Source: Salipiger pentaromativorans (lineage in GTDB: Bacteria; Pseudomonadota; Alphaproteobacteria; Rhodobacterales; Rhodobacteraceae). Taken from it: a stretch of DNA of 64,000 nt. Location: NCBI RefSeq assembly GCF_024721115.1, contig NZ_JAMDHK010000001.1, forward strand, positions 1 through 64,000, read 5' to 3'. Under the pieces are notes generated by a model. It saw only the letters and a list, made by a program, of their open reading frames with translations. It was not told where the DNA came from and did not search any database. The stretch's first letter is position 1. Each line of letters starts with the position of its first letter. This document shows, piece by piece, positions 9,028 to 18,414 of the stretch. The position numbers were made by a program, and so were the translations under genes.

Positions 9028-10035
9028 CTACTCCGGCACGTTGACCGTCAGATCGGCGGGCCATTCGGCGCCCGGCGCGGCGCGCACAAAGCCCAGGCCC
9101 CGCACGCCGGATTTCACCTGCGCCTCGAATTTCTCCAGCAGTTCCCGCGGGATGGCGAGCTTGACGCGGAACACCAGATCCTCGCGCTCCTCCGCCGTCT
9201 CGACGCTTTTCGGGGTGAACTGCGCCTGCGGCGAGATGAAGGTGACCCGCGCGGGAACCACATATTGCGGGATCGGGTCGAGCACCATCCGCGCCTCGTC
9301 CCCCGAGGCCAGCGTGCCCACCACCGAGGCGGGCAAATAGATGTTCATGTAGACATCGGTCAGATCCAGCAGCGTGACCACCGCCGCGCCCGCCGCCATC
9401 ACCTCGCCCGGCTCGCGCAGCTTGTAGAGCACCCGGCCCCGGATCGGCGCGCGGATCGTCAGGTCGTCGAGCCCGATCTTCAGCCGCTCCACATCCGCCT
9501 CGCTGGCGGCGATGGCGGCATCGGCGTTGCTGATCTGCGCTTTCGCGGTCGCCAGCGCCGCCTTGGCCGTGTTCAGCGCGTTGGTGGCATCGTCCAGCGC
9601 CGCCTGGCTGGCATGGCCGTCGGCATTCAGCGTTTTCACCCGGTCGAAGCTGGTCTGCGCCACCGCCAGCGCGCTTTGCGCCTGCATGACGCTGGCCTCG
9701 GCCATCTGCTTGCTGGCCTGCGCCTGAAGCACCGTCGCCTGCGCCGCCAGAAGCTGCGCCTTGGCATCGCGGTCGTCGAGCTGTGCCAGCACCGCGCCCG
9801 CCTCGACAATATCGCCTTCCCCGGCCAGAACCTCGGTCACGCGACCCGCATATTTCGTCGCCACATCAACGCTTTGCGCCTCGATCCTGCCATTGGAACT
9901 GGCGATACCCTCGTAACGGTCCGCCCCACCGAACCGCGCCAGAAGCGCCTCGAACTTCGTCTCTGCCAGCGCCGGGGCTCCCGGTAGGGCAAGCAGGAGC
10001 GCCAGAGACAGGGCGAAACGGGATGAGCGGGTCAC
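9028..10035 (-). CDS. HlyD/YhiI-family periplasmic adaptor of the exporter
   Basis: This 335-aa adaptor uses a GTG start at 10035, strongly supported by TAAGGAGG ten bases upstream. Residues 1-24 are a signal peptide ending APALA. The lipoyl/barrel-sandwich halves flank an Ala/Gln-rich coiled-coil hairpin (about 85-195), followed by TIRAPIRGRVLYKLREPGEV, the hallmark of HlyD/MacA adaptors. It is the first gene of the exporter operon and would link the inner-membrane ABC proteins to an outer-membrane TolC-type channel, which is not encoded nearby. Confidence 0.9.
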   Translation of the reverse strand: MTRSSRFALSLALLLALPGAPALAETKFEALLARFGGADRYEGIASSNGRIEAQSVDVATKYAGRVTEVLAGEGDIVEAGAVLAQLDDRDAKAQLLAAQATVLQAQASKQMAEASVMQAQSALAVAQTSFDRVKTLNADGHASQAALDDATNALNTAKAALATAKAQISNADAAIAASEADVERLKIGLDDLTIRAPIRGRVLYKLREPGEVMAAGAAVVTLLDLTDVYMNIYLPASVVGTLASGDEARMVLDPIPQYVVPARVTFISPQAQFTPKSVETAEEREDLVFRVKLAIPRELLEKFEAQVKSGVRGLGFVRAAPGAEWPADLTVNVPE

Positions 10036-10164
10036 GGGCGGGCCTCCTTATGGCATCGCAGAACAGACTCGGATCTGTACGGCGCAGTTTAGTTTGATAC
10101 GCAGCGGACGCCAGAACCCTACACCGTTTCTACCCGAAAACCGCCGGCGCGCCACCGGTCCCGC

Positions 10165-11445
10165 TCAGGTCAGCAGCAGCACCAACCCCGGCACCGCCGT
10201 GAGCAGCGCCACCCGCAGCACATCCATCGCCACGAAGGGCAGCAGTCCGCGAAAGATCGTGCCCAGCGACACGTCCGGCACCACCGAGCGCAACACGAAG
10301 GCGTTCATGCCCACTGGCGGCGTGATATAGGAGATCTCGGTCACCATGACCACGAAGATACCGAACCAGATGAGGTCGATCCCCTGCGCCGCGACGATGG
10401 GATAAAAGACCGGCACGGTGAGCATGATCATCGACAAGCTTTCCAGCACGCAGCCCAGCACCAGATAAATGCAGAGGATCACGAGGATCGTCATCAGCGG
10501 CGTGTCTCCGAAGACCGCCAGAAAGCCCTGAATGTCGCGCGTCATGCCCGACATGTTCACATAATTGGTGAAGGTGAGCGCGCCGAAGAGGATGAAGAAC
10601 ATCATCGAGGTGGTCTTCATCGTGTCATACAGCACCGCGATCAGCTTTTCCGTGCTGAACCGGCCCGACAGCAACACCAGCAGAAACGCCCCGCCCGCGC
10701 CCATCCCGGCGCTTTCGGTGGGGGTGAAGACGCCCAGATAGATGCCGCCCATCACGAAGACGAAGAGCAGCAGCGCCCCCGCCGTGCCCTTGAGCGCGCG
10801 AATGCGGTCGAGAAGCGGCAGCTTGGGCTCCACCGGCAGGTCGATCTTCTGCCAGGCGATGGAGATCCGCACGGCGATGGCATAGCCCGCGATGCCGATC
10901 AGGCCGGGGATCAGCCCGGCAAGGAACAGCTTGCCGATGTCCTGTTGCGTCATGATCCCGTAGAACACCAGGATCACCGAGGGCGGAATGAGGATGCCCA
11001 GCGTGCCGCCCGCCGCGATGGATGCGGTGGACAGCCGGTCGGGATAGCCGAAGCGCCGCATCGAGGGCAGCGCGATCCGCGTCATCGTCGCCGCCGTCGC
11101 CATGGAGGAGCCGCAGACCGAGCTGAAGGCGCCGCAGGCGATGACGGTGGCGGTGGCAAGCCCCCCCTTGCGGTGCCGCAGCCAGGCATAGGCGGAATTG
11201 TAAAGCTCCTCCGCGATGCCCGACTGCACCACGAAATTCCCCATCATCAGGAAGAGCGGCAGCACCGAGAGCGAGTAATCCCGCCCGTTGTCGAAAAACG
11301 CCGAGCCCAGCAGCGACAGCGCCGGCGTCCAGCCGATGATCGAGGCGACGCCGACCAGCCCCACCCCCGCCAGCGCGATGGAGATCGGCACGCCGACCAG
11401 CAGCAGCGTGCCCAGCACGGCCATTCCGATGGGCCAGGATTCCAT
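10165..11445 (-). CDS. dctM: TRAP transporter large permease (DctM type)
   Basis: This 426-aa membrane protein of about 12 helices shows typical DctM features: FMMGNFVVQSGI, GGTLGILIPPSVILV and FTPTESAGMGAGGAFL. It starts at 11445, four bases after the DctQ stop. With DctQ and DctP it forms a sodium-gradient-driven importer for an organic acid. Earlier in-frame starts would run into dctQ and are not supported. Confidence 0.92.
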   Translation of the reverse strand: MESWPIGMAVLGTLLLVGVPISIALAGVGLVGVASIIGWTPALSLLGSAFFDNGRDYSLSVLPLFLMMGNFVVQSGIAEELYNSAYAWLRHRKGGLATATVIACGAFSSVCGSSMATAATMTRIALPSMRRFGYPDRLSTASIAAGGTLGILIPPSVILVFYGIMTQQDIGKLFLAGLIPGLIGIAGYAIAVRISIAWQKIDLPVEPKLPLLDRIRALKGTAGALLLFVFVMGGIYLGVFTPTESAGMGAGGAFLLVLLSGRFSTEKLIAVLYDTMKTTSMMFFILFGALTFTNYVNMSGMTRDIQGFLAVFGDTPLMTILVILCIYLVLGCVLESLSMIMLTVPVFYPIVAAQGIDLIWFGIFVVMVTEISYITPPVGMNAFVLRSVVPDVSLGTIFRGLLPFVAMDVLRVALLTAVPGLVLLLT

Positions 11446-11449
11446 GGGC

Positions 11450-11962
11450 TCAGGCCTCGTTCCGTTTGAAAAGCCCCGCGACCGGCACCAGCGCCGAGAG
11501 CGCGGCGCCCACGCCGGTGCAGATGGCGCAGAAGTAGCCCAGCGGCGCGATTGGGATGGCCAGCGTGGTGGTGGTGCCGCCATAGCCGCCGATCTGGCCC
11601 GAATAGACCCAGACCCGCCAGGCCACGATGCTCAGCACCAGCGCCGACACCAGCCCCGTCAGCGCCAGCCGCCAGGGATGCAGCCAGCGCGGCATCCGCT
11701 CGGTCAGCAGATCGACGGTCACATGCTCGTCGGCCAGCGCCACCGCCGGCAGGCCGAGAAAGACCACCGCCGCGAGCAAAAGCTCGGTCAGCTCGGTCGC
11801 GCCCCTGAGCGGCGCGTTGAAGAGGTAGCGGCCGACCACATCGACCACGGTCATCCCCATGAGCCCCAGAAGCAGCAGGCCGCCCAGCACCGCCAGGGCG
11901 CCGCGCAGCCCGATCCGGCCCCTGGCCGAGCCGGGCCTGTCGTCCGGGGCGGCGCGGCTCAT
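11450..11962 (-). CDS. dctQ: TRAP transporter small permease (DctQ type)
   Basis: This 170-aa protein has four predicted membrane helices in the DctQ pattern, with LLLGLMGMTVVDVVGRYLF at the start of the first and LAVVFLGLPAVALADEHV-like residues following the second. The start overlaps the dctP stop as ATGA. It bridges the large permease and the binding protein in the TRAP complex. Confidence 0.88.
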   Translation of the reverse strand: MSRAAPDDRPGSARGRIGLRGALAVLGGLLLLGLMGMTVVDVVGRYLFNAPLRGATELTELLLAAVVFLGLPAVALADEHVTVDLLTERMPRWLHPWRLALTGLVSALVLSIVAWRVWVYSGQIGGYGGTTTTLAIPIAPLGYFCAICTGVGAALSALVPVAGLFKRNEA

Positions 11963-12978
11963 TCCGCCGCGGCTTCCCTGGCGATCTCGGCCTTGAGCAT
12001 GTCATAGGCCGCCTGCGCATCGACGCCGGTTTCCGCCGCCTCGGCCAGCTTGGCCTCGACCAGCGGCGCCAGCGCCTCGCCCCAGGCCGCCATCTGCGCC
12101 TCGGTGGCGGTGGAGATGGCAATCTTGCCCTTCATCGCCGCCAGCCCTTTTGCATCGGCGCTGTCCCACATCTGGCCCGCCATCCGCGCCAGCGCCTCGC
12201 CGGTCACGCTGTCGATCTGGGCCTGAACCTCGGGGCTGAGGCTGTCCCATTTCGCCTTGTTCATGACGATGTAGAACGAGGTGTTATAGAGCCCGCCCGG
12301 CACCGAGATGGCGTCGATCAGCTGCGGGATCAGCTTGAAGAAATTCACCGATTCATAGGGGAAGAGGATGCCGTCGGCGACGCCCTGGCTCAGCAGCTCG
12401 TAGGCCTTGGAGGACGGGCCCTCGACCGGCACGGCGCCCAGTGCCGAGGCGACCTCGTGCACGATGCCGCCGCCGACCCGGATCTTCTGGCCCTGCATCA
12501 CATCGGGCGCGGTCACGTCGCCGGATTTCAGAAAGATCTCGCCCGGCCCGTGGCTGAACACCGCCAGCACCTTGACGCCGTCATATTCGCCCGCCGCCTG
12601 GAGCCTGTCCTCGAAGACGCGCCAGTAAGCGACCGAGATGTCCTCGGCGCTGTCGCCGAGGAAGGGCAGCTCGACGATATTGGTGGTCTTGAAGCGGCCC
12701 GGATTATAGCCCTGCACGCCAAAGGTGATGTCGGCCACACCGTTGACGGCAAAGTCGAAATGCGCACCCGGCGGGCCAAGCGGCGCGGGCAGGATGTTGG
12801 CGGTGACCTCGCCGCCGGTGGCCTCGGCGATCTGCTCGGTCATCGGCACGATGACCTCGGAGACCAGAGGATGCGAGGGCGGCAGCCAGTTGGCGACGGT
12901 CAGCACGGTCTCGGCGGAAGCCGCCCCGGCGAGGCTGAGGCTGAGGCTCAGCGCGGTAGCGGTCAGGAAATGTTTCAT
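11959..12978 (-). CDS. dctP: TRAP transporter solute-binding protein (DctP type)
   Basis: This 339-aa protein has a clear Sec signal peptide (about 1-22, ending GAASA) and the DctP fold. Visible motifs are the early NWLPPSHPL, LPFLGDSAEDIS and LKIRV-like binding segments, including GQKIRVGGG. It starts at 12978 with GAGGGA as ribosome site and is the first gene of dctPQM. The divergent-looking upstream gap and the terminator at 13159 separate it from ttrA. The ligand is probably a carboxylate, which cannot be named from sequence alone. Confidence 0.9.
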   Translation of the reverse strand: MKHFLTATALSLSLSLAGAASAETVLTVANWLPPSHPLVSEVIVPMTEQIAEATGGEVTANILPAPLGPPGAHFDFAVNGVADITFGVQGYNPGRFKTTNIVELPFLGDSAEDISVAYWRVFEDRLQAAGEYDGVKVLAVFSHGPGEIFLKSGDVTAPDVMQGQKIRVGGGIVHEVASALGAVPVEGPSSKAYELLSQGVADGILFPYESVNFFKLIPQLIDAISVPGGLYNTSFYIVMNKAKWDSLSPEVQAQIDSVTGEALARMAGQMWDSADAKGLAAMKGKIAISTATEAQMAAWGEALAPLVEAKLAEAAETGVDAQAAYDMLKAEIAREAAAE

Positions 12979-13158
12979 GGGCGCGGTCCCTCTTCTGTGA
13001 CGGTCAGGCCGGTCTTGCGCGGGACCGGTCCGTTATGACTCATCTCTTCTGCAAGCGCCCGGTTTGCGCAAGGGGGACGGCGGAAATTCTGTGTCTCCGG
13101 AAGCCCCCCGGCGCGCTGACTGGCGAGGAATGCGGCGTCCTTCCGGGGCTCTCATCGC

Positions 13159-13192
13159 AAAACCGCCCGCCGGGTGCCGGCGGCGGGCGGTT
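13159..13192 (-). terminator. Intrinsic terminator of the ttrBCA operon
   Basis: An 11-bp perfect GC-rich stem (13161-13171 with 13182-13192) is followed on the minus strand by a short T-run. It lies 27 bp past the ttrA stop, separating ttrBCA from the dctPQM operon. Confidence 0.8.
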
Positions 13193-13218
13193 CAGGTGCC
13201 AGTTGCAAGCCCCGGCGC

Positions 13219-16200
13219 TCAGCCGATGCGTTCCACCCGCGCGGGCAGGCCCTGGCGCACGGCGGTGCCCGAGACCGGATCGACCCAGACCCCGGCTTTC
13301 CCGCGTGTCGGGTCCATCATGCCCAGATCGTTCAGCAGCACCCCGGCGGCAAGGCGCGGATCGGCGGGCGTGGTGTGGCCGTCGATGGTGATGTCCTCGG
13401 CGCCAAAGCCGCGATGGCCGAACCCGTGCTCGATGGCCACCGTGCCCGGCGCCAGCCCGTCGCGCACCACCGCGACGCTGTCGAGCTGCCCGCCCGGCGT
13501 GGTGAGCCGCACCATGTCACCCGTCGCGATCCCACGCGGCTCGGCCACGTCGCGCCCGATCATCACCGGGTTGGCGGCGACGATCCTGAGCAGCGCCTTC
13601 GCCCCCACCGAATAGGAGTTCTGCAGCGGCGATTTGAAGCTCACCAGCTTCACCGGCCAGTCGGCCTCGGGGTAATGCTCCGCCACCTTCGTGCCGTCGG
13701 CAAACTCCGGCGCCCGCCAGCATGCGGTGCCGGGCATCCGCTTGCCGGTCGAGGCGCGGCGGAAGCTGCCCACCCCCTCGTTCCAGATCTGCATCGGCGC
13801 GGCAAAGGCATGGGTGGCGCGCTCGCCGGTATAGCTCCGCTCGATATTCTCGTAGCGCCCACCCTTGGCATAGATCGTCGCGGCCTTGCGCCATTCCCCG
13901 GGTTTCAGCACCGCCTCCAGATCGGCGCGGATGCGCGAGACGCCGGAAAGCTCGATATCGTCATCGCTGGCATCATCCACCGGCGTGCCGATCAGCGCCA
14001 CATTGGCCGCGCCGCGCAGATACCAGTCCTCGGCGCGATTGAGCGGGTGCAGGTTGCCCTCGGCGTCCGGGATCGCGGCATCGCCAAAGCCCGGCAGCCC
14101 CATGCGCTTGGCGGTGGCGATGAGGAAACTCTCCAGCCCCACACGCTCTCCTTCGGCATTCTGCGCCATGCGCGGCTCGATCACCGGCCAGCGCGCCGTG
14201 GTGGCCTTGGTCGCCACCCCGCCCCAGGGTTTGGTGAACCCCCAGGTTTCGTACATCACCGAATCCGGCACGATGTAATCGGCGATGGCCGAGCTTTCGT
14301 TGATGAACGGATCGACCGAGAGGATCAGCGGCACCACCGCCGGATCCTTCAGCTTGTCCATCACATGGGCGATGCCGGGAATGCCGTAAACCGGGTTGGT
14401 GTTGCGGAAAATCAGTGCCTCGGCATGGTACGGGTAGCCATTGACCAGCGAGCTGATCCACTCCGTGGCAAGCCCGGGCGCCTGCGGATACCAGGGACCA
14501 TCCGCCGGATAGGGCTTGCCCGCCGCCTGCTTGGCCTTGAACTCGGCGGTCTTCTCATACGGCGCGTTGCGCCCATAAGGCAGCCCCCTGGCCGTCACCG
14601 CGCCGGGGAAGCTCGCGAGATCGTAGGCCGGGCCCTTGTTCTCGGGGAAACCGCCGCCCGCGATCATCGTGCCGCCCTTCCAGTTCAGATTGCCAATGAG
14701 CGTGTTGAGCATCGTAAGCGCCCAGGCGTTGTAAAAGCCCGAACCGTTCATCATGCCGCCATGGCTGTTCACCGCCGCCTTGCGCCCGTGCGAGGTGAAC
14801 TCGCGGGCCAGCCCGGCGATGGTCTCGGCGGGGATGCCGCAATCCTGCGCATAGGCGTCGAGGCTCTGCGCCATAGCCTCCTCGCGCAGCAGCGTCAGCG
14901 CGGTCTTCACCGCCACCGGGCCGCCCGCCGTCCCGGCCACGCCGTCGAAAAAGAGCGGCGCGGCCGAGGCTCCGGCAGGGACGGGGCCGGAGTCCGACGC
15001 CACCATATAGGGGTCGGCGTCGGTATAGGGCTCACCCGCGACAGCGAGCCCCATGTCAGAGCCGCGCAGCATGCGGCCAAAGCGTTTGTGCCCCTCCTCG
15101 ACCACCACCAGATGGGTGGCATTGGTCCAGTTGGCCTCTCCCGCCGCATCGGCGGCGGCCTGCGAGGGCTGGGCGAGATAGGCAGCATTGATCCGGTCGT
15201 TCTCGAACATCCAGCGCATCATGCCCATGGCGAGCGCGCCGTCGGTGCCCGGCTTGATCGGCAGCCAGCGCGCCCGGTCGCCCGAAGGCGCGTTCTGCGC
15301 ATTGTTCAGCACCGGATCGACCACCACATAGCTCAGCTTGCCGCTGGCGCGGGCCTGCGCGACCAGCGCCCCCACCCGCTTGAACGGGTTGCCCGCATTG
15401 CCCGGCGCGGTGCCGGCGAAAATGATGAACTCGGCTTCCGAGAAATCCGGCTTGGCATGCGGCATCGCCTTCACATCGCCGAAGAGCGCGCCGGAGCCCG
15501 AGCGATACGCCCCGCCGCAATAGGCACCGTGGCGGGTGAAGTTGTTCGACCCGAAGCTCTGCTTGAGCCAGCGCAGCACCAGATTGTCGCGCCCGTCGTC
15601 GACGCAGTTCATCAGCACCAGCCGGTTCGCGCGCGGCCCGTATTCCGGCGCGCCCTCGACGGCGGGGGTTTCGAGATCGCAGATCTCGCGCAGCCCGGCC
15701 ACCCGACCCTCGCCAAAGAGATCGCCGCCCTCGACCACCTCCTCGACCAGCTGCTCGAAACTGATCGTCTGCCATTCGCCGGAACCACGCGGCCCGACCC
15801 GTTTCATCGGCTTCAGCACCCGGCGCGGGTTGGTCACCTGTTGCAGCACCGCATTGCCCCGTCCGCAGGCGGTGGAGCGATTGGTCAGCCCCTGCCCCGC
15901 GCCGGTCTGCGCCATCGCCCTGAAGCTGTCGCGCACCGAGGTCTCGTAGGGGATGAAGGGATCGGTGCTCATCGGCGAATAGGGGTTGCCCGCGACGCGC
16001 AGCACCTCGTTGCGGGTCTTGTCGACCCGGACGCGCACGCCGCACATGGTCGTGCAGCCGATGCACATGGTGTAGCTCAGCGCCTGATCGGGGTTCAGCG
16101 CCAGATCGCCGGTTTCCGGGTCAATGCTGTATTCCGGGTCGGGCGCATTGCCGGCCAGCGCCTTGTCGGGTCTCTCGCCCGACCAGTGGCCTTTGGCGAG

Positions 16201-16290
16201 CTTCTTCAGCGTGTCGGCATAGCCCACACCGAAGGTGGCGAGCGCACCGGTGGCGGCGGCGCCTTTCAGGATGTTGCGGCGGGTGGACAT
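13219..16290 (-). CDS. ttrA: Tetrathionate reductase catalytic subunit TtrA
   Basis: This 1023-aa Mo-bis-MGD oxidoreductase begins with a Tat signal (twin Arg at 4-5, STRRNILKG). Its [4Fe-4S] ligands are C76-x2-C79-x3-C83 and C142, and the presumed Mo-ligand cysteine is C258 in HGAYCGGAYRSGSG. Length and many segments match TtrA of enterobacteria, for example LVEEVVEGGDLFGEG and the C-terminal VRQGLPARVERI. TtrA reduces tetrathionate to thiosulfate in the periplasm as the catalytic part of TtrABC. It follows ttrC by 12 bp with GAGGAGAGACAGCC before the ATG. A general molybdopterin oxidoreductase of other specificity is possible, but the TtrB/TtrC/TtrS/TtrR context argues strongly for TtrA. 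Confidence 0.93.
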   Translation of the reverse strand: MSTRRNILKGAAATGALATFGVGYADTLKKLAKGHWSGERPDKALAGNAPDPEYSIDPETGDLALNPDQALSYTMCIGCTTMCGVRVRVDKTRNEVLRVAGNPYSPMSTDPFIPYETSVRDSFRAMAQTGAGQGLTNRSTACGRGNAVLQQVTNPRRVLKPMKRVGPRGSGEWQTISFEQLVEEVVEGGDLFGEGRVAGLREICDLETPAVEGAPEYGPRANRLVLMNCVDDGRDNLVLRWLKQSFGSNNFTRHGAYCGGAYRSGSGALFGDVKAMPHAKPDFSEAEFIIFAGTAPGNAGNPFKRVGALVAQARASGKLSYVVVDPVLNNAQNAPSGDRARWLPIKPGTDGALAMGMMRWMFENDRINAAYLAQPSQAAADAAGEANWTNATHLVVVEEGHKRFGRMLRGSDMGLAVAGEPYTDADPYMVASDSGPVPAGASAAPLFFDGVAGTAGGPVAVKTALTLLREEAMAQSLDAYAQDCGIPAETIAGLAREFTSHGRKAAVNSHGGMMNGSGFYNAWALTMLNTLIGNLNWKGGTMIAGGGFPENKGPAYDLASFPGAVTARGLPYGRNAPYEKTAEFKAKQAAGKPYPADGPWYPQAPGLATEWISSLVNGYPYHAEALIFRNTNPVYGIPGIAHVMDKLKDPAVVPLILSVDPFINESSAIADYIVPDSVMYETWGFTKPWGGVATKATTARWPVIEPRMAQNAEGERVGLESFLIATAKRMGLPGFGDAAIPDAEGNLHPLNRAEDWYLRGAANVALIGTPVDDASDDDIELSGVSRIRADLEAVLKPGEWRKAATIYAKGGRYENIERSYTGERATHAFAAPMQIWNEGVGSFRRASTGKRMPGTACWRAPEFADGTKVAEHYPEADWPVKLVSFKSPLQNSYSVGAKALLRIVAANPVMIGRDVAEPRGIATGDMVRLTTPGGQLDSVAVVRDGLAPGTVAIEHGFGHRGFGAEDITIDGHTTPADPRLAAGVLLNDLGMMDPTRGKAGVWVDPVSGTAVRQGLPARVERIG

Positions 16291-16302
16291 GGCTGTCTCT
16301 CC

Positions 16303-17412
16303 TCAATGCGAGGTTGCGGGACGGGCGGGCGCTGCGCCATCGGCGGGCGCGCTTGCCTCGGTCCAGGGAATGAAGGTGGTGTAGGCGATGAGCAGGAAGA
16401 GCCAGAGCCCGAAGGTGCCGATCACCCCCATGAGCCCGTCGAGCCCCGCAGGCAGCAGCGCGTCATAGAGGCCCGAGCCCACCTTCGGCACCGCCTGCCC
16501 GCCCATGAAGACGGTCCAGCGGAACATCCAGGCGGCGTGAATGGCGATGAGCCCGGTCACCCAGCCGGTGCGCGACGGCGAGACCAGCGCCAGCACGAAG
16601 GGCACGGCCACCGAGACGGCGCCCCAGAGCGCGATCTTCTGCCAGACCGGAAAGCCCGCGACCGAGGCCAGCGCCTCGCTGTGCCGGGGCGAGAGGCCCG
16701 AGAGCGCCAGCGCGAACCAGGCCGCCCCCAGCACCGCCACCACCCCGAGCGCTGCGGCCAGCGCCCGGTTGAGCCGCGCCTCGAGCGCCGGCTCGCGGCA
16801 GAGCACCCGCTCCAGCACCAGCATCAGCCCGAGCGCACCGACAAAGCCGGTGGCGGCGAATTGCAGCGGCAGGAAGGGCGTGTTCCAGAGCGGACGGGCG
16901 CGCACCACATAGACCTCGGCGCCGGTATAGATCAGCACCAGCAGCGCGGCCGCGCCGGCGGCAATCCCCAGCGGCCTCGCAAAACCGTTGGACGCGCCGC
17001 CCAGCGACAGCCAGCGGAAGAGCCAGTTGAACCGCCAGTCCTCCTGCCCCAGCGCGTAAAGCCCCGGACGGTGCACCGCCCAGGCGAAGGCCACGGTCAG
17101 CCCGACATAGGAGGGCACGAACCACGCGCCCCAGGCCATCCAGGAGCTGCTGTTGGTGTAGAGGAAGAATTCCCAGAACCGCCCCGGCTGGTGCAGGTCG
17201 GCCAGCAGCGCGATAGGCGCGGTGATGCCGGTGGTCACCGCCACCATCAGCGCCAGCCGTGCGCGCGGCAGCGCCGCGACGCGCCCCAGCGCCAGCCCCG
17301 GCAGCGCCATCAGCAGCGCCGTGGCCGAGAGCGCGATGAGGAAGAAATACTGCACCGCCCAGGGCAGCCAGGCGGCCTCGTGCACGGCACCGACAAGTTC
17401 ATGGATCTGCAT
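16303..17412 (-). CDS. ttrC: Tetrathionate reductase membrane subunit TtrC (NrfD family)
   Basis: This NrfD/PsrC-type quinol dehydrogenase has about nine membrane helices (369 aa from the ATG at 17412; a GTG one codon earlier is also in frame). The stretch LHQPGRFWEFFLYTNSSSWM is the conserved quinol-side motif of the family. It anchors TtrAB to the periplasmic face and passes electrons from quinol to TtrB. The ATG overlaps the ttrB stop as TGATG, indicating coupled translation. Confidence 0.9.
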   Translation of the reverse strand: MQIHELVGAVHEAAWLPWAVQYFFLIALSATALLMALPGLALGRVAALPRARLALMVAVTTGITAPIALLADLHQPGRFWEFFLYTNSSSWMAWGAWFVPSYVGLTVAFAWAVHRPGLYALGQEDWRFNWLFRWLSLGGASNGFARPLGIAAGAAALLVLIYTGAEVYVVRARPLWNTPFLPLQFAATGFVGALGLMLVLERVLCREPALEARLNRALAAALGVVAVLGAAWFALALSGLSPRHSEALASVAGFPVWQKIALWGAVSVAVPFVLALVSPSRTGWVTGLIAIHAAWMFRWTVFMGGQAVPKVGSGLYDALLPAGLDGLMGVIGTFGLWLFLLIAYTTFIPWTEASAPADGAAPARPATSH

Positions 17413-18185
17413 CACGCATCCTCCCCGTGGGGCTGGGGCTCGGCGGCGAGCCCGTGAGGCTCGGGCTCCACGGTCAGCGGCGGACGATAGGCCGCCTCCC
17501 CGGCCACGCGCCCGTCGAGCACCGCATCGAGCCCGATGTAATAGACATTGGGATTGGTGTGCATCTCGGGGCGCAGCACCGAGACCTCGTTCTCGCGCAG
17601 CATCCGCGACACCTCGCTCTCGGGATCGTTAAGATCGCCGAAATTGCGGGCGCCGCCGACGCAGGTCTCCACGCAGGCGGGCAAGAGCCCGGCGCTGGTG
17701 CGGTGGAAACAGAAGGTGCATTTGTCGGCGGTCTGCGTCTCGTGGTTGATGAACCGCGCGTCATAGGGGCAGGCCTGCACGCAATAGGCGCAGCCCACGC
17801 ATTTCGTGTTGTCCACCACCACCTCGCCGGTCTCCAGCTTGAAGGTCGCCTCGACCGGGCAGACCGGCACGCAGGGCGGATCGTCGCAATGGTTGCAGAG
17901 GCGCGGCAGCATGACCATGGCGGGATCGCCGCCCTCCTTCAGCACCTCGTAGACGCTGACATGGGTGCGGAAACTGTCCTCCGGCACGTCGTTTTCCATG
18001 ATGCAGGCGACGGTGCAGGCCTGGCAGCCGATGCATTTGCGCAGATCGACCACCATGCCCCAATGCGGGATGTGCGGCTGGTCTGTGGCGGCTTGCGCGG
18101 ACTGGCCGGCGCCCGCCATGGAGGCGGCGGCACCGATGGTCACCCGCCCCATCGCACCCAGAAAGCCGCGGCGGTTCGTGTCCAT
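17412..18185 (-). CDS. ttrB: Tetrathionate reductase iron-sulfur subunit TtrB
   Basis: This 257-aa protein starts with a Tat leader (NRRGFLG, twin Arg at 5-6) and carries four [4Fe-4S] cysteine clusters in the DmsB/TtrB pattern: CIGCQACTVAC (51-61), CNHCDDPPCVPVC (97-109), CVGCAYCVQAC (129-139), and CTFC plus C171/C175. It shuttles electrons from TtrC to TtrA. It is the first gene of ttrBCA, with GAGGATC as ribosome site. A 7-2-7 dyad about 90 bp upstream is a plausible TtrR target. Confidence 0.92.
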   Translation of the reverse strand: MDTNRRGFLGAMGRVTIGAAASMAGAGQSAQAATDQPHIPHWGMVVDLRKCIGCQACTVACIMENDVPEDSFRTHVSVYEVLKEGGDPAMVMLPRLCNHCDDPPCVPVCPVEATFKLETGEVVVDNTKCVGCAYCVQACPYDARFINHETQTADKCTFCFHRTSAGLLPACVETCVGGARNFGDLNDPESEVSRMLRENEVSVLRPEMHTNPNVYYIGLDAVLDGRVAGEAAYRPPLTVEPEPHGLAAEPQPHGEDA

Positions 18186-18270
18186 AAAGCTGATCCTCTT
18201 CGGGTTCCTGTCTGTCCCGAAGACTACGCCCGCCCGCCGTTGCCCGGTATTGGAGGAAACCCGGAGGGGT

Positions 18271-18286
18271 TAGGGGTTAACCCTTA
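18271..18286. promoter_or_regulatory. 7-2-7 inverted repeat upstream of ttrB, candidate TtrR site
   Basis: TAGGGGT-TA-ACCCTTA contains the perfect core GGGTTAACCC, flanked by extra GGGGTTA and TTAGGGG half-sites. Seven-base inverted half-sites with a 2-bp spacer are the arrangement used by NarL/FixJ-class LuxR-HTH regulators, the class of TtrR. It lies 86 bp upstream of the ttrB start codon. Assignment to TtrR is an inference. Confidence 0.5.
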
Positions 18287-18414
18287 GGGGATGGTGAACG
18301 GCCCTGAGCCGACCTTCGTGACTCGCGCGGCGGATGGCCGGTCCCAGTCCATCTCGGACGTTCACTCTCGGAAGTGCGCTGCACAGGAGTAAATAGCACC
18401 ACACCAACCAGAAG

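Noticed and set aside
7011-9044. Long plus-strand open frame opposite the RbbA-like gene
   Set aside because: Antisense shadow with Arg/Gln/His bias; the real gene on the other strand has two complete ABC ATPase domains.
13174-17457. Very long open frame (over 1400 codons) on the plus strand
   Set aside because: It is the antisense of ttrA/ttrC in GC-rich DNA; the translation is Arg/His/Gly-rich with no motifs, while the minus strand encodes clear TtrA and TtrC.
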